From Candidatus Fermentibacterota bacterium (GTDB lineage Bacteria > Fermentibacterota > Fermentibacteria > Fermentibacterales > Fermentibacteraceae): a DNA stretch of 64,000 bases. Below, piece after piece: positions 61,591 to 64,000 of this stretch. The translations under genes and the position numbers were made by a program. The first letter of the stretch is position 1. Every line of letters starts with the position of its first letter. The stretch spans positions 1-64,000 of the forward strand of contig PDSZ01000034.1 in NCBI GenBank assembly GCA_002748705.1, in the 5' to 3' direction. The notes under the pieces were generated by a model. The model made no database searches, had not been told where the DNA came from, and saw nothing but the letters and a program-made list of their open reading frames with translations.

Positions 61591-63681
61591 TCAGCCTTCT
61601 CCGTTGTTGCCCCACTGGAGAAGGTATAGATTGTAGTAGATGCCTCTCTTTGCAAGAAGCTCCTGATGGGAGCCCTGTTCCATTATACGGCCTCCGTCTA
61701 TCACCAGGATTTCGTCACACTTCTGAACAGTGGAAAGTCTGTGGGCTACGATAATACTGGTTCGCCCCTTCATGAGGGTATCTATGGCGTTCTGAATCAG
61801 CTGTTCAGTTGCAGGGTCCACATTACTGGTTGCCTCATCAAGAACAAGTATTCCAGGATCATGGGCAAGGGCTCTGGCAAAACAGATAAGCTGCTTCTGA
61901 CCGGTTGAGAGGGTTGCTCCCCTTTCAGCCATCACCGTGTCGAAGCCGTCAGGAAGAGCATCAATGAACCCGGTAGCCTGCACCATATCGGCAGCTTCCC
62001 TGATCTGATCTTCAGTAAGGTTTGAGCTGAGTCTTATGTTGTCTGCGACTGACCTGCTGAAAATGAAGGCATCCTGCAGAACAATGGATATGTTTTTTCT
62101 GAGAGTCTCTATGGAATGGGTATTGATGTTCTGCCCGTCCAGAAGAATTCTGCCGCTGTCAACATCCCAGAACCTGGTTAGAAGGCTTATTATGGATGTT
62201 TTTCCTGCGCCGGTGGGGCCGACAAGCGCAATGCTGCGGCCAGGTTCAAGGGAGAATGAGACATCCCTGAGAACCGGAACATCAGGTTCGTAGGCAAAGC
62301 TGACATTCTGAAACTCCACACTCCCTCTGAGCACACATGGAGGAAGGGCTTCAGGACTCTCAACAATCTCCGGCGCAGTATCAATGATTCTGAAAATTCT
62401 TTCGCTGGAAGCCATTGCACTCTGCATGATGTTGTACTTTTCACTCATATCGGAGACAGGTCTGAACATCTGTCTCACATAGCTGATGAAAGCCACCAGA
62501 GCGCCTATGGTAAGGGCTCCTGAAAGGGTTCCCAGACCTCCGTAGATAACCACTAAAGCAGTTCCCAACTGAGAGATTACATTTATGGCAGGTCTGAATA
62601 CTCCGAAGATGTAAAGCTGCTTCATACTGGCTCTGTAGTAGCCGTTGTTAATCTCAAGGTACTTCTTCCGTCTGTTTTTCTCCTGACGGAATATCTGAAC
62701 GACCTTAACGCCGGAAATATCCTCGGCTATGGATGAGTTAAGCTCGGCAAGGCGTTTTCTCACAGTGCGGTAAGCTTTGCGGGCCTTGATGCGGAAAAAG
62801 ACAGAAACAACAACAAAAACAGGGAGAACCGCAAGGGCTATGAGAGCAAGCTTCCAGTCCATGAGAACAAGAATCAAGATTGTCCCCAGAACAAGAAGCA
62901 GATCTTTAACAAGGTTTACCAGCACCGCGCTGAACATTTCGTTGAGAGCCTCAACATCATTGGAGACCCTTGTTACAAGCCTGCCCACCGGATTACTGCT
63001 GAAAAAGTTAAGGCTGAGGGTCTGTATGTGACGGAACAGCTCAGTTCTCACATCATACATTGAGCGCTGCCCTGCCACCACAAGGGTCATTACATGGCCG
63101 TAACCGGCAAAGAGACTCACAACAAGAAGACCGGTAAAGAGAAGAGCAAGACGGGTTATTCCTTTCACATCACTCGAACGGATTTGAAAAAGCGCCTCTG
63201 GAGGAATACTGCTTATTTGAGATTCCGGAACCAGCCAGTGCTCACCGGAGATGAAACCTGTTTGTTCCCTGTACTCATCTGCTGAAAAAACATAGAAGGT
63301 AGCCCTTTGAAGACCGCCGGTTTCAAGTGCAGCTGCAAAAGCAGGATCCATGCCGTCCAGTGAAGCCTTGCGAACCAGAATGGAATCATCTGCAGTTCTG
63401 ATGAAATCACCTGGGGCAGGCTCCATAGCCATCAGTTCATCACACTCTGCGGTTTCAGCTGCGTAAACCTGGTAAAGTCTTGCCAGATACCTGTCTATTC
63501 CCTGTTTGGTCAGCCACGGCAGAAGCAGTTCAACACCGGAGGTTACCAGCATGAAGACCATTGCCAGGAAAACCAGCTTTCTGTGGGGAGCCACATACTT
63601 GAGAAGCCTTCTTATGAGCCCTGTATCAAGGCCTTTTCCTTCAATACTGTCACTTTGGAAAGGACTATTCTGCGGAGGCAA
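61591..63681 (-). CDS. ABC exporter subunit with extracytoplasmic insert (heterodimer partner, consensus Walker B)
   Basis: About 696 residues: type IV ABC exporter with six helices and a C-terminal NBD. Motifs are [14 protein letters not shown] (Walker A), LSTGQKQ (signature, non-standard), [13 protein letters not shown] (Walker B with Glu) and VAHRLST (H-loop). Between TM1 and TM2 there is an insert of about 110 residues (from about [15 protein letters not shown] to [10 protein letters not shown]), which would lie outside the membrane as in BmrD-type exporters. TTG 63681 with AAGGAGG before it is the best start; longer frames run into the upstream gene. It overlaps the end of that gene by 17 bases. 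Confidence 0.88.
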   Translation of the reverse strand: MPPQNSPFQSDSIEGKGLDTGLIRRLLKYVAPHRKLVFLAMVFMLVTSGVELLLPWLTKQGIDRYLARLYQVYAAETAECDELMAMEPAPGDFIRTADDSILVRKASLDGMDPAFAAALETGGLQRATFYVFSADEYREQTGFISGEHWLVPESQISSIPPEALFQIRSSDVKGITRLALLFTGLLVVSLFAGYGHVMTLVVAGQRSMYDVRTELFRHIQTLSLNFFSSNPVGRLVTRVSNDVEALNEMFSAVLVNLVKDLLLVLGTILILVLMDWKLALIALAVLPVFVVVSVFFRIKARKAYRTVRKRLAELNSSIAEDISGVKVVQIFRQEKNRRKKYLEINNGYYRASMKQLYIFGVFRPAINVISQLGTALVVIYGGLGTLSGALTIGALVAFISYVRQMFRPVSDMSEKYNIMQSAMASSERIFRIIDTAPEIVESPEALPPCVLRGSVEFQNVSFAYEPDVPVLRDVSFSLEPGRSIALVGPTGAGKTSIISLLTRFWDVDSGRILLDGQNINTHSIETLRKNISIVLQDAFIFSRSVADNIRLSSNLTEDQIREAADMVQATGFIDALPDGFDTVMAERGATLSTGQKQLICFARALAHDPGILVLDEATSNVDPATEQLIQNAIDTLMKGRTSIIVAHRLSTVQKCDEILVIDGGRIMEQGSHQELLAKRGIYYNLYLLQWGNNGEG

Positions 63682-64000
63682 ATTCACCTCCTTCACAGGA
63701 GCGTCCAGCTTCCTCTTCAAGCTGCTGCATTCTGTAAAGCTCGGCATAGTAACCATCTGCCTCAAGGAGTTCTCTGTGGGTGCCCTTTTCCACAAGTTTG
63801 CCTTTGTCCAGTACGATTATCAGGTCGGCATTCTGAACGGTGCTTATTCTGTGAGCTATGATAATTGAAGTAAGGCCTTTAATACGGCCACGAAGTTTAT
63901 TAAGTAATGAAGCTTCAGTTTCTGTATCCACTGCGCTGAGAGAATCATCCAGAACAAGAATTCGCGGTGAAACAGCAAGCGCTCTGGCAATGGCGATACG
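63665..64000 (-). CDS. ABC exporter subunit, C-terminal part (cut by right window edge; degenerate Walker B)
   Basis: Only the last about 111 residues are in the window: [46 protein letters not shown] and [15 protein letters not shown]. The Walker B reads LDDSLSAVD, with Asp instead of the catalytic Glu. That matches the degenerate-site subunit of heterodimeric exporters such as TM287/288. Together with the downstream gene, whose signature is LSTGQ, it forms the expected asymmetric pair. The rest lies beyond 64000. Confidence 0.88.
   Translation of the reverse strand, partial: RIAIARALAVSPRILVLDDSLSAVDTETEASLLNKLRGRIKGLTSIIIAHRISTVQNADLIIVLDKGKLVEKGTHRELLEADGYYAELYRMQQLEEEAGRSCEGGEFASAE

Noticed and set aside
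1..64000. CRISPR array
   Set aside because: No regularly spaced direct repeats and no cas genes were seen.

Overview
The window looks like a chromosomal segment from an uncultured anaerobic member of the FCB (Fibrobacteres-Chlorobi-Bacteroidetes) superphylum. Several secreted proteins end in a type IX secretion (T9SS) type A sorting domain, there is a gingipain-like C25 peptidase with the same tail, and the metabolism points to amino-acid or 2-oxoacid fermentation (ferredoxin-dependent oxidoreductase, phosphotransbutyrylase, butyrate kinase). A Fermentibacteria-like or related lineage would fit, but this is inference. Base composition is moderate, with one clearly AT-rich foreign patch at about 13.1-14.95 kb.

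Layout. 1-1.0 kb: tail of an IS110-type transposase. 1.06-2.2 kb: predicted outer-membrane barrel. 2.6-6.4 kb: ferrous iron uptake locus (two FeoA, FeoB, FeoC-like) and a DtxR-family repressor; the same TTTAG-N6-CTAA operator-like motif lies before both the feo genes and the repressor. 6.6-9.9 kb: a HEAT/degenerate metallo-beta-lactamase fusion followed by a DUF1007 plus NicO cobalt/nickel transporter pair that is frameshifted. 9.9-12.8 kb: a cobalamin riboswitch heading two T9SS-exported proteins, a parallel beta-helix and a YncE/BtuG-like beta-propeller, which suggests a surface system for capturing corrinoids. 12.9-15.5 kb: AT-rich remnant of a peptide-modification/export cluster (SPASM tail, beta-propeller, truncated ABC exporter) next to an IS200/IS605 element.

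15.7-23.1 kb (minus strand): aminotransferase and a tight buk-ptb-symporter-korA-korB operon that can turn an imported amino or keto acid into acyl-CoA, acyl phosphate and ATP. 23.2-29.1 kb (plus strand): nitrilase, AI-2E family permease, C25 peptidase, PPC-domain protein, tRNA-Ala, HU, a 31-residue bS22/AURKAIP1-type protein and a YfcE phosphoesterase. 29.17-43.7 kb: accessory island starting at tRNA-Arg, with an IS3 element and a solo IS end, truncated genes, RES-Xre, an orphan HicA, a complete Wadjet (JetABCD) plasmid-defence operon, a MazF-type module, VapBC and two decayed DUF1186-like genes.

44.1-61.6 kb: envelope and regulatory genes: a lipoprotein with PEP-synthase-like domains, a secreted protein split by an amber codon, a SWIM/SNF2 helicase, a DUF5916 gene cut by an IS5-type fragment, a 1209-residue regulator (pseudokinase, STAND-like, TPR, sigma-54 AAA+), an extracellular ComEC-like MBL lipoprotein and small lineage-specific secreted proteins. 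61.6-64.0 kb: the two halves of a heterodimeric ABC exporter; the upstream half runs off the right edge. Many genes are broken by single-base shifts or stops, so either this is a decaying accessory-rich region or the assembly carries indel errors.
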